64,000 nucleotides of DNA, taken from assembly GCA_035496575.1 (NCBI GenBank), contig DATJEN010000238.1, forward strand, positions 8,826-72,825, in the 5' to 3' direction. The notes beneath the pieces are model-generated. The model saw nothing but the letters and a program-made list of their open reading frames with translations. It was not told the origin of the DNA and ran no database searches. Positions within the stretch are counted from its first letter, which is position 1; every line of letters starts with the position of its first letter. The position numbers and the translations under genes were made by a program. Shown here one piece after another: positions 27,380-38,381 of the stretch. Origin of the DNA: PALSA-1355 sp035496575 (GTDB taxonomy: Bacteria; Planctomycetota; Planctomycetia; Pirellulales; PALSA-1355).

Positions 27380-29233
27380 ATGCGGCAACGAAAATGGCGA
27401 ATCGGAGCTGGCTCGACGCTCGCAGCGCTACAAGCGCTCGTGTTGGGCGGAGTTGTTTTGTACTTCGCCAAACCCGTCTTGCTGCCACTCGTCTTTGCCA
27501 TCCTGATCAGCTTCATTCTGGCTCCGATCGCCAACGCCCTGCAGGGTTGGGGATTGAACCGCGCCTTCGCCGTGCTTGGCACCGTCACGCTCGCGTTTGC
27601 CCTGACGGGCTTGCTCGGGTGGGCGACCGCAACCGAGGTGCAGCATCTGGCCGTCGACTTGCCCAAGCACAAGGACGAGATTCGCGCGAAGATCGACAAC
27701 CTGCGCACCCTGCATGGGGGCGCCATCGCCGACCTGCTGCAGATGGTGCGCGAGCTCGACGAATCGAGTGGCGACGCGCCACCGCCCGACGCCCCGCGCG
27801 TGGTGCTGGCCGAGGGTGAGGATCAATCGAGCTTGGCGCGAATTTTTGGGGCCGTGCTTCCCGTCCTCGAGCCGCTCGCCACTGTGGGCCTGGTGGTGGT
27901 GCTCGTCATCTTCATGTTGATCAATCGCGAAGATCTGCGCGACCGGGTTGTCGCGCTCATGTCGCATCGTAATCTGCCCACAACGACCCGCATGTTCGGC
28001 GACACGGCCCAGCGGCTGAGTCAGTATTTGCTGGCGCAGTTGGCCGTGAACTGCGCCTTCGGATTGGTATTCGCGGCCGTGGCATGGTTGATTGGATTGC
28101 CGTTTGCGCTTTTGTGGGGCCTGCTGACGGCCATCTTGCGGTTCGTGCCGTACGTGGGCACATGGTTGGCCGCGGCTTTCCCAGTAGCGCTAGCGTTCGC
28201 GCTATTTCCGGGATGGTGGCAATCGGTGGCGCTCATCGTGTGCTTCATCGTGATCGACCTGATCACGGCCAACGTCATCGAACCCTTGGTTTTTGGACAC
28301 AACACGGGCGTGGCGCCGGTGGCGCTCTTGATTGCGGCGGCATTTTGGACGTGGATTTGGGGGCCGATGGGCCTGGTGCTCTCGACGCCCATCACGGTCT
28401 GCCTGGTCGTGTTGGGACAGCACGTTCCACGTTTTCGCTTTATGTCCGTGCTGCTGAGTGGCCGGCCGCCGGTGCCGCCCCAGGTGGGCTTTTATCAGCG
28501 GCTGCTGGCTGGCGACGTGGCGGAAGCCAAACAGCGGGCGGTCGAATATGCCGAGAAGAACTCCCTGGAAGCGGCTTTCGACGACGTCATCGTGCCCACG
28601 CTCGTGCTGACGCGCGTCGATCGCAAGCGCGAACTGATCACCGCTGCAGAGGAGGAAGAGGTTTACAAAGCGTGTGAGGAGATTCTGGCCAGTCTCGACG
28701 CCTGGCATGCCCAAGCGCGCGAAAACCTTTCACCGGATGAAGTGCCGGCTGAGCCCGAGCTCGAGCGTAGCTCGCAAACAACCGCTTCGCCGACGGCACT
28801 CTTGGCCGAACCTGCGACGCGCGCGGTCGCGACCGTGTCGACGAAGTTAATCCTCGGCTATCCGGCGCATCACACTTCCGAAGAGCTGTTGCTGAGGATG
28901 TTGCACACGATGCTCGAGGCGGACGGCCTCGATCTGCGGCTGGCCTCCAGCAAGATGCTGCCCTCGGACATCGTAGCGGCCATGCAAACAAACACACCGG
29001 CCGCGATGCTCATCACCGTGCTGCCGCCGGGCGGATTGCCGCAAGCGAGATATTTGTGCGAGCTGGTGCGCGACAACTTTCCCGACGTGCGCATCGTGGT
29101 GGCCTATTTTGGCGCGGAAGGCAGCTTCGACCGCGTGCTCGGCGGTTTGCGCCGCGCCGGCGTCAGCTATGTCACGACGTCACTCAACCAGACGAAGGGG
29201 CAGATCGAGTACCTGGCGCGCGAAGCCGGTTAG
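27380..29233 (+). CDS. AI-2E (PerM/TqsA) family transporter with C-terminal Rossmann-like extension
   Basis: Residues ~10-345 form the eight-helix AI-2E transporter domain (LVFAILISFILAPIANALQGWG, LVVVLVIFMLINREDLRDRVV, ILRFVPYVGTWLAAAFPVALAFAL, VIEPLVFGHNTGVAPVALL). A long cytoplasmic part follows, rich in Glu and Ala. From about residue 487 to the end a ~130-residue alpha/beta domain (LILGYPAHHTSEEL, PAAMLITVLPPGG, VRIVVAYFG) resembles a B12-binding or receiver-type fold but lacks the DxHxxG cobalamin ligand. The family exports signals, ions or metabolites. The histidine kinase gene begins 26 bases downstream, which suggests a shared operon. Confidence 0.87.
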   Translation: MRQRKWRIGAGSTLAALQALVLGGVVLYFAKPVLLPLVFAILISFILAPIANALQGWGLNRAFAVLGTVTLAFALTGLLGWATATEVQHLAVDLPKHKDEIRAKIDNLRTLHGGAIADLLQMVRELDESSGDAPPPDAPRVVLAEGEDQSSLARIFGAVLPVLEPLATVGLVVVLVIFMLINREDLRDRVVALMSHRNLPTTTRMFGDTAQRLSQYLLAQLAVNCAFGLVFAAVAWLIGLPFALLWGLLTAILRFVPYVGTWLAAAFPVALAFALFPGWWQSVALIVCFIVIDLITANVIEPLVFGHNTGVAPVALLIAAAFWTWIWGPMGLVLSTPITVCLVVLGQHVPRFRFMSVLLSGRPPVPPQVGFYQRLLAGDVAEAKQRAVEYAEKNSLEAAFDDVIVPTLVLTRVDRKRELITAAEEEEVYKACEEILASLDAWHAQARENLSPDEVPAEPELERSSQTTASPTALLAEPATRAVATVSTKLILGYPAHHTSEELLLRMLHTMLEADGLDLRLASSKMLPSDIVAAMQTNTPAAMLITVLPPGGLPQARYLCELVRDNFPDVRIVVAYFGAEGSFDRVLGGLRRAGVSYVTTSLNQTKGQIEYLAREAG

Positions 29234-29259
29234 CAACCCTCGATGGCGAGATCGCGATC

Positions 29260-32301
<3,042 letters not shown>

Positions 32302-32323
32302 AACGAAAGGCAAGGAAAACAAA

Positions 32324-32716
32324 GTGCCCAAGATTCTTTTGGTCGAGGATAACGAAGCCAATCGCGACGCCTTGTCGCGCCGCCTGATGCGACGCGGTTT
32401 TGACGTCGTGCTGGCATTCGATGGCAAGATCGGCTTGGAAATGGCCCAGAGCGAAAAACCCGATCTGATTTTGATGGACATGAACTTGCCCGAGGTCGAC
32501 GGCTGGGAAGCGACGAAACGCTTGAAGAGCGATTCGGCCACCCACGAGATTCCGATCATCGGTTTGACGGCGCATGCGCTAGCAGGCGATCGTGAACGCG
32601 CGATTGCCGCGGGCTGTTTCGATTACCACACCAAACCGGTCGAGCTGCCGCAGTTGCTTGAGCAGATCGAAGCCGGTTTGAAGCACCGCCAGCACTCAGG
32701 CGAGCCAACGAGTTAG
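32324..32716 (+). CDS. Single-domain response regulator (CheY-like)
   Basis: 130 residues, receiver domain only. Start is the GTG at 32324, preceded by AAGGCAAGGAAA; an upstream in-frame ATG at 32273 overlaps the kinase gene. Conserved residues are the acidic pair in LLVEDNEANRDAL, phosphoacceptor Asp52 in LILMDMNLPEVDGWE, and Lys in DYHTKPVE. With no output domain it must act by protein interaction. It is 22 bases after the hybrid kinase stop, so it is very probably its cognate partner. Confidence 0.94.
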   Translation: MPKILLVEDNEANRDALSRRLMRRGFDVVLAFDGKIGLEMAQSEKPDLILMDMNLPEVDGWEATKRLKSDSATHEIPIIGLTAHALAGDRERAIAAGCFDYHTKPVELPQLLEQIEAGLKHRQHSGEPTS

Positions 32717-32853
32717 GACCCAAGCGACTCCCAACTAATCAAGCGACGAACCCCCCGTGAATGAATTGCGAATCGGATATTGCTCTCCTACGCCGGCGAG
32801 ACGGTGGCTAAACTTCGCCCCGTCCCAGACCGCCTGCCATGGAGGAAACCGCG

Positions 32854-33117
32854 ATGAATACAAACAAAGTTATCGGCGAATTGTCGTGCTGGTCGGCGGC
32901 CGCCGCCCAAGGGCACTTGAGCGAGGCCGAGCATCACGCCCGGCAGTTTTATCATTTCGGGTCGGCGCTCGTGGCCTCTCGAGATTTTCAAAGCGAGTGG
33001 CAAGCGAAGTACCACGTGCGCCTGGAACCACACCACATTGAAGATGCGTGCCGATTGCTAGGCGCGCTGGCCGAAGCAGAAGCTTCTCAACTAGCGCTCT
33101 ATAAATCGGCTGCGTAG
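32854..33117 (+). CDS. Small hypothetical protein (87 aa)
   Basis: Unrecognised. The ATG at 32854 is chosen over 32839 because GGAGGA at 32841-32846 gives a good ribosome-binding site. The predicted protein is helical and His/Glu/Ala-rich (SEAEHHARQFYHFGSALV, HHIEDACRLLGALAEAEASQL), with no membrane segment. It starts 137 bases after the response regulator and precedes another small gene by 15 bases. Confidence 0.6.
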   Translation: MNTNKVIGELSCWSAAAAQGHLSEAEHHARQFYHFGSALVASRDFQSEWQAKYHVRLEPHHIEDACRLLGALAEAEASQLALYKSAA

Positions 33118-33132
33118 AGTAGATGGACACAC

Positions 33133-33330
33133 ATGACTACGTCGCCGAACCCTGGTGAACGTTGGATCGCACGGCTGCGGCCCGTGGGATCGACTCAGGC
33201 GGTTGCACAGGAGGCGACAGTCACCCTCATCGATTTTGACGCGCGCACCGATGTTTGGACGGTCAAAACCGATGACGCTGCGGAACCTCTCGCGCTCGAA
33301 GCGGTCGACTTGATCGCGCGCGCTGATTAG
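33133..33330 (+). CDS. Small hypothetical protein (65 aa)
   Basis: Unrecognised. Sequence pattern: ERWIARLRPVGST, then beta-strand-like VTLIDFDARTDVWTVKTDD, suggesting a small beta-barrel or fragment. It lies 15 bases after the 87-residue gene and is probably co-transcribed with it. No strong ribosome-binding site is visible, so confidence is moderate. Confidence 0.5.
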   Translation: MTTSPNPGERWIARLRPVGSTQAVAQEATVTLIDFDARTDVWTVKTDDAAEPLALEAVDLIARAD

Positions 33331-33369
33331 CCAGTCGCGGCAACTGGCGGCCGATCACGTTCGACCTCT

Positions 33370-33390
33370 CCCCGCGCGATCATCGCGGGG
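33370..33390 (+). terminator. GC hairpin, possible terminator without T tract
   Basis: CCCCGCG (33370-33376) pairs perfectly with CGCGGGG (33384-33390) around a seven-base loop, 40 bases after the 65-residue gene. No run of T follows, so a terminator role is only a possibility. Confidence 0.3.
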
Positions 33391-33563
33391 ATAATCTCCC
33401 CTCCCCCTGTCGGGCAATAGTCTGGTGCAATCGCGCCAACTATTCTTTTCGCGCTTCGGTCCGCGAGTACTTGACACACCAGCTCACACCCGCCGAACAT
33501 GCGGCAACTCGCCAGCCCACGGCGTTCGATGCACCGCGATTTTCTGTGGAAAGGAGACGTCTA

Positions 33564-34415
33564 ATGAGTCGCTTGCAACTGCGGTTTTGCATGGCCGCCG
33601 TTTTTGTGCTCCTCGTCTCCGCCGCCACCTCCCGCGCTGCCCTGCTCGCCCCGTACGGCAATCCACCCTACAACAACTCGCCCGCGAACGACCCTGCCGG
33701 CAGCGCTTATCTGAACCCGCTGCCCGCCTCTTATCGAATTGCCGGCGACTGCCCGTGGGTCGTCCCTGCTTTGCAGGCCCAGGGTTTCACGAAGGCAAAC
33801 AATTGGACGATCAACACGCAGGCTCTCGTGGGCGACATTGAATTGGACGTGTATATGCCGTGGACCAACCTCCGTCCCGGCTTCACGCAGGGCACCATCG
33901 TGCGACCATCGGCCAACGTGCCGGGCCAAGGAGGAGCAGCCATCGGCCTGGGCTACGATCCGGACACGGGCGTGGGAAGCAACGACCCGTCGGGCGTCGG
34001 CGTGCATTGGCTGCAAGTCATCCACACCAATAACCCGCTCGATCTGGCATGGACGCAAGCCAATGGAGTGAACGCGGGTGGGGGCTACTACAACTACATC
34101 GATGACCAGGGCAACCCGGCCTTCGATCCGTACTACGACACGCAAGCGGCGGCCAATACGACCGACTTTGTCGACCGTCCCTCGCGCAACTTGGGCACCA
34201 ACATCGATTGGCAAGCGCAGGTTTTCATTGCAACCGAGACGCTCAACAACCCTCTCGATCGCTCGCAAGGCGGCACCCTCACGCTCTACGATGGCGTGTG
34301 GTGGGGATTTACGCTCGTGGCGCCTGTTCCTGAGCCAGCCAGCATTCTGCTCGCCGGCTGTGGCTTAGGCTGCCTGGTGGTGGTCGCCTGGAGGAACCGC
34401 TCCGGCCGAAACTAG
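33564..34415 (+). CDS. PEP-CTERM sorting-domain protein (283 aa)
   Basis: Start at ATG 33564 behind AAGGAG at 33551-33556, giving a signal peptide (QLRFCMAAVFVLLVSAATSRAAL). The C-terminus has PVPEPASILLAGCG, a hydrophobic helix and WRNRSGRN, a canonical PEP-CTERM signal. The mature part is rich in Asn, Asp, Tyr and Trp with repeated small polar loops. I do not recognise a catalytic domain. No exosortase gene is nearby, so processing must use one encoded elsewhere. Confidence 0.87.
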   Translation: MSRLQLRFCMAAVFVLLVSAATSRAALLAPYGNPPYNNSPANDPAGSAYLNPLPASYRIAGDCPWVVPALQAQGFTKANNWTINTQALVGDIELDVYMPWTNLRPGFTQGTIVRPSANVPGQGGAAIGLGYDPDTGVGSNDPSGVGVHWLQVIHTNNPLDLAWTQANGVNAGGGYYNYIDDQGNPAFDPYYDTQAAANTTDFVDRPSRNLGTNIDWQAQVFIATETLNNPLDRSQGGTLTLYDGVWWGFTLVAPVPEPASILLAGCGLGCLVVVAWRNRSGRN

Positions 34416-34469
34416 GCGGCGCACCGTTTGGGCCTGCTGAATGGGGTATCCTTCGCCATTCGAATCGGT

Positions 34470-35009
34470 ATGCAGTTGCAAGTTTGTGGACGCACGCTCG
34501 AGCTCGCGCAGGGCGACATCACGCGCCAACAGGTCGACGCGCTAGTGAACGCGGCCAACAGCCAGCTCGCCGGTGGCGGCGGCGTGGATGGGGCCATTCA
34601 TCGCGCGGGCGGTTCGGCGATCATGGCGGACACGCGACGCCGCTATCCGCACGGATGCCCGACCGGGTCGGCCGTCATCTCGACAGCCGGCAATCTGCCC
34701 GCGCGCCATGTTATCCATGCCGTAGGGCCGGTGTGGCGCGGCGGACAATCCGGCGAGCCCGAGCTGTTGGCGAGCGCCTACCAGGCTGCGTGCCAGCTCG
34801 CATCCGAGCACGGATGCCGATCGGTTGCCTTTCCGGCCATCAGTTGCGGCGTCTATGGCTATCCGATCGATCTGGCCAGCCGGCTGGCGCTCGCCAGCAC
34901 GCGCTCATTCCTGGAACAGGATGCAAACGTCGAGTTGATCCGATTCGTGCTCTTCGGCGAAGGGGCGTACGGCGCGTTCGCGGCTGCGCTTGAAGAGTTG
35001 TCCAAGTAG
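34470..35009 (+). CDS. Macro domain protein (ADP-ribose / O-acetyl-ADP-ribose hydrolase type)
   Basis: 179 residues, one macro domain of the MacroD/YmdB type. Key features are GDITRQQVDALVNAANSQL, the catalytic loop GGGGVDGAIHRAGG, TGSAVISTAGNLPARHVIHAVGP and the phosphate-binding FPAISCGVYGYP. Such enzymes deacetylate O-acetyl-ADP-ribose and remove mono-ADP-ribose from proteins. The ATG at 34470 starts at the first domain strand; the in-frame ATG at 34428 adds 14 residues. It converges with the GYF-domain gene across 12 bases. Confidence 0.95.
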   Translation: MQLQVCGRTLELAQGDITRQQVDALVNAANSQLAGGGGVDGAIHRAGGSAIMADTRRRYPHGCPTGSAVISTAGNLPARHVIHAVGPVWRGGQSGEPELLASAYQAACQLASEHGCRSVAFPAISCGVYGYPIDLASRLALASTRSFLEQDANVELIRFVLFGEGAYGAFAAALEELSK

Positions 35010-35021
35010 AATAATCGGCCA

Positions 35022-35531
35022 TCACCCTCTGCGCCGGGCGCGCGCAAGCACCAGGCGAGATAGTTTTTCTCCCGAGCGGGCCAGCACGTAAGCGGCCAGA
35101 CAGAACGCCGAGCAGACGATGGCCGCGCTGGCTTCGTCGTTAGGATTATCTGAATTCAAAAACGCGCGCGTAAAGAGAACAACCCCCAGCAGCACAGCCA
35201 GAACGCACAGCGACCATAAAAACATCTGCACGATTCGCAGTTGACGTCGCAGACCGCCTGCGCGTGCTGGAAGATGGTTCTTATCGGCAGGCGATTGCAG
35301 GCGATCGACGGCCTCCACGAGATTGGGCGCCGGCCTGGAACCAGGGGTCGCGGCATCTTCTGCGAACAAGCCACGCAGGTTCACGGCCGTGGTCCACGCG
35401 TCCATGCCTTCGCGCCACAGCAGGTCGTTGGGCGAAAGCTGGCCGGCTTCGGCGAGCTGCTTCAAATCCGCAGCGGACACAGGTCCATACTGCTGATCAT
35501 TGCGCGCGTAGTACCATTGCGTTTCCGCCAT
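35022..35531 (-). CDS. GYF-domain membrane protein
   Basis: 169 residues. Residues 1-60 form a GYF_2 domain (WYYARNDQQYGPVSAADLKQLAEAGQLSPNDLLWREGMDAW), a small peptide-binding module common in planctomycetes. A polar linker leads to two transmembrane helices at ~105-125 (MFLWSLCVLAVLLGVVLF) and ~138-152 (AIVCSAFCLAAYVLA). It ends with a very basic tail (RLVLARARRRG). It lies 37 bases downstream of the YihY gene on the same strand and may share its transcript. Function unknown. Confidence 0.85.
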   Translation of the reverse strand: MAETQWYYARNDQQYGPVSAADLKQLAEAGQLSPNDLLWREGMDAWTTAVNLRGLFAEDAATPGSRPAPNLVEAVDRLQSPADKNHLPARAGGLRRQLRIVQMFLWSLCVLAVLLGVVLFTRAFLNSDNPNDEASAAIVCSAFCLAAYVLARSGEKLSRLVLARARRRG

Positions 35532-35568
35532 CGCGAACTCTCGGACTCCATGACGATTGGGAGTTCGA

Positions 35569-36522
35569 CTAATCTACCCGTAGCTCCCCCGCCGCTGTAG
35601 CCCGCTTGCTGGACTCGGTCCCGGCGGCCGTGCCGTTGGTCCCCACCGGGTAGCCCGCGCGCGGCTCTTCTGGATGGTCGAGCACCTGTACTAGCTGCGC
35701 GCCCAGAAACAACAAGCTGCTTGCGCAGTAGATCCACAACAAGATGGCAATGAACGAACCGACCACGCTGTAGGCCGAATAGTGTGCGCCGATGACGAAG
35801 CGTGATACCAATTGGCTGCCTAATTGCCATGCAACCGCCACGAACACTCCTCCACAAGCCGCATGCGTCAGACTGACTCGTGTTCGCGGAATCAATTTAT
35901 AGACGAGCGTCAGGACCAGCGCATTGATACTGGTGCTCACGAATGTCTGAAGCCAGTTCCAAAAGAAACCCTCACCGAGCAATTGATTGGCCCAGCTCGT
36001 CTCTTCGCTCCAGGCGCGCAGGGCGGTCACCATCAGGCCTGCCACAAACGCGATCACGACGACCAGGCTCAATCCGATCAGCGTCAGAAACGCCTTGAGG
36101 CGATTCCAAAGTGCGTTGCGGATGGCTGGCCACACGCCGTGCTGAGTCGGCGTCACGTTGTGCCACAAGCGGTCGAATGCCGATTCCAGGGCCGAAAAAA
36201 TTCCGATCGCACCGAACAACAGGGTCAGCCACGCCAGCCAACTGCTGGGCCGGCTCACGCGGACCTGAACCAGCAGGTTATGAATCTCCTTGGCGAACCC
36301 CGGATTGGTGCTCTGTGATAGAAAATCGAGGAGCTGGGCCTGCGCGTCCTGCGCACTGTTGGAAAACTCAAGGGCCAGGGCCATGGCCCAGATCAGGATG
36401 AACAGCAGCGGAAATACCGAAAACACGGCATAGTAGGCCATCGACGTGGCCAACAAGTTGCCGTCGTTGTTGAACCAGCGGGTCACCGTTTCGGTAATAA
36501 CAAACCAGAAACCCTTGCGCAT
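35569..36522 (-). CDS. YihY/BrkB-family inner-membrane protein
   Basis: 317 residues. The opening WFNNDGNLLATSMAYYAVFSVFPLLFILIW is the diagnostic YihY/BrkB start. Further helices are at WLAWLTLLFGAIGIFSALESAFDRLWH, FLTLIGLSLVVVIAFVAGLMV, TSINALVLTLVYKLIPRTRV, GGVFVAVAWQLGSQLV and SVVGSFIAILLWIYCASSLLFLGA. The family, once wrongly called RNase BN, has no established biochemical function. The C-terminal 30 residues are polar and variable. The GYF-domain gene follows. Confidence 0.92.
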   Translation of the reverse strand: MRKGFWFVITETVTRWFNNDGNLLATSMAYYAVFSVFPLLFILIWAMALALEFSNSAQDAQAQLLDFLSQSTNPGFAKEIHNLLVQVRVSRPSSWLAWLTLLFGAIGIFSALESAFDRLWHNVTPTQHGVWPAIRNALWNRLKAFLTLIGLSLVVVIAFVAGLMVTALRAWSEETSWANQLLGEGFFWNWLQTFVSTSINALVLTLVYKLIPRTRVSLTHAACGGVFVAVAWQLGSQLVSRFVIGAHYSAYSVVGSFIAILLWIYCASSLLFLGAQLVQVLDHPEEPRAGYPVGTNGTAAGTESSKRATAAGELRVD

Positions 36523-36883
36523 GCCGTCCGCCCGTGTTTAGAACGCTTCTGATCCGAGATGGCCAAGTGACGGCTGCTTCGAATACAAACCGCGGCCATG
36601 TGGAAATATACGGCCCCAAGTGCGCCCGCGGTATCGGTTAAGCCACCCGCATGGCTGGTAATCCGCCAATCCAGGCCCCAGCGGCGCAAGAACGGTCCGC
36701 GGCGCCGCCGGAATAATTGGGGGCATCCCAAACTTGGTCGCAGACACGTTTTGTAGCATAACCGGCACGTAGCGGGCGGCAGGTGAAGTAAGCTCGACGC
36801 TTGGCCCGATAGCTAGGAGAGGTGACGCTTCCGGCGTCACTTCGGTGCCGCATGCCGTAGCTGAGGCGGAACGAGGTCAGACC
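36523..36883. other. Intergenic region upstream of a small membrane protein gene
   Basis: About 360 bases between the YihY start and the next plus-strand gene. I see no gene, repeat or convincing promoter here. Confidence 0.4.
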
Positions 36884-37174
36884 GTGGAATTCAACCGCAA
36901 CCAGTACTTCATGCTGGGGTTGGTCATCTTGCTGCTGGGCATCCAGGTGCGGGCAGTCGAGACCTTCGTCCTCAATGAAAAGGCAAGCCGGTTCGTCGCC
37001 GAGCGGCTTAGTCCGGTCATGGACGGCGAGGGCGGAAGCTCGACACTCGTGCCCTCGTTGGCCCCCAATGCGCGCCGGACGCTGCGCCCGCCCGTGTGGC
37101 TGGGATATGCACTCATTTCGATCGGCGCCGTTCTCATTCTGCACAGCCTGGCCATGAAGCGTCCGGGCGGATAG
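36884..37174 (+). CDS. Small two-helix membrane protein (96 aa)
   Basis: Unrecognised. Start at GTG 36884 gives M-E-F-N-R-N-Q-Y followed by the first helix (FMLGLVILLLGIQV); an earlier GTG at 36845 is possible. A polar loop holds many Ser, Pro and Arg residues. The second helix is WLGYALISIGAVLILHSLAM, ending with KRPGG. No partner gene is evident. Confidence 0.6.
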   Translation: MEFNRNQYFMLGLVILLLGIQVRAVETFVLNEKASRFVAERLSPVMDGEGGSSTLVPSLAPNARRTLRPPVWLGYALISIGAVLILHSLAMKRPGG

Positions 37175-37272
37175 GGGCGTTCCGCGCCCTAAAATGTGCG
37201 TCCTCTGAGGGCCTGCCGGGCTTCGGTTCCAGCAGCCCGCCAGGCTGGCTTCCGGCCCTTGCGGGCGGCGAC

Positions 37273-37301
37273 TTGACCATGCAAAAAGCGACTCTTAAAC
37301 T
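37273..37301 (+). promoter_or_regulatory. Candidate sigma70-type promoter for the metallophosphoesterase gene
   Basis: TTGACC at 37273-37278 and TAAACT at 37296-37301 are separated by exactly 17 bases. The position is about 97 bases before the GTG start at 37398. Confidence 0.5.
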
Positions 37302-37397
37302 CAAGTCGGGGTTTATGTTTCTATCTCTCGCGCCGCCTAATGGGCCCAGGGCGTGGCGGAGCAGCGTGCGCCATCTCGGCGTGAATCGAGCCATCGC

Positions 37398-38147
37398 GTG
37401 AAGCGCGCACTGATCAGCGATATCCACAGCAACCTCGAAGCTTTCGAGGCGGTCATGGCGGATATCCGTCAGCAAGGCATCACCGAGATCTACTGCCTGG
37501 GCGACATCATCGGCTATGGCCCTAATCCGCGCGAGTGTATCGACCTGGTGATGTCCTGCGACGTGTGCCTGTTAGGCAATCACGATCAAGGCGCCTTGTT
37601 CGATCCCGAAGGTTTTAACAGCGGCGCGGAACGCGCCATTTTTTGGACCCGCGACCAGCTTGAGAGCCCCAAGGGCAATCCGGCCGACAATGCCAAGCGC
37701 TGGGACTTTCTGGGCGAGCTGCCGCGCAACCGGCGCGAAAATGGATTTCTGTACGTGCATGGCTCCGCGCGCAACCCGCTCAACGAGTACGTGTTTCCCG
37801 AAGACATCTACAACCAACGCAAGATGGAAAAGATCTTCGGACTCATCGAGCACCACTGCTTCCAAGGACACACGCACGTGCCGGGCATTTTCACCCAAGG
37901 CATGAATTTCATCAGCCCCGAGGAAGTGAACTACACGTACCGTTTGACCGACGAAAAGACCATGATCAACGTGGGCTCGGTCGGCCAGCCGAGAGACGGC
38001 GATGCCCGCAGCTGCTACGTGGTGCTGGAAGATGGCGGGATCACGTTCCGGCGCGTCCCGTACGAATTCGAAAAAACCATCAAAAAAATCTACGACACGC
38101 CCGAGCTCGACAACTTCTTGGGCGATCGGTTGCGCGAAGGACGCTAG
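37398..38147 (+). CDS. Metallophosphoesterase family protein
   Basis: 249 residues from the GTG at 37398. All five motifs of the calcineurin-like fold are visible: LISDIHSNLEA, YCLGDIIGYGPNP, CLLGNHDQGAL, YVHGSARNP and FQGHTHVPGIF. These bind two metal ions and hydrolyse phosphomono- or diesters. The sequence is closest in pattern to the YfcE/PrpE-like group (Metallophos_2). Substrate unknown. A candidate promoter lies upstream; 38148-38381 downstream holds nothing recognised. Confidence 0.93.
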   Translation: MKRALISDIHSNLEAFEAVMADIRQQGITEIYCLGDIIGYGPNPRECIDLVMSCDVCLLGNHDQGALFDPEGFNSGAERAIFWTRDQLESPKGNPADNAKRWDFLGELPRNRRENGFLYVHGSARNPLNEYVFPEDIYNQRKMEKIFGLIEHHCFQGHTHVPGIFTQGMNFISPEEVNYTYRLTDEKTMINVGSVGQPRDGDARSCYVVLEDGGITFRRVPYEFEKTIKKIYDTPELDNFLGDRLREGR

Positions 38148-38381
38148 TTGCCAAGCCGCCGCGTCAGTTTCTAAGCAATTTCGGCTCTTCTCGAGTTCGC
38201 GGCGCTTTTTTGACGCTCGAAGCGCCATCGGCCCCGCTAAAACGAGCCGTTTGCGTTGCCATTTCCAAGGGCGGTCAATTACCGGAGAATAGCCCACAGG
38301 GCTCCACTCGCGCGAGACCCGCTGCAAACTCATGCCTGCGCGGCCTTGGCCAGGCCAGCCGCTCACGAAGGATTCTGACTG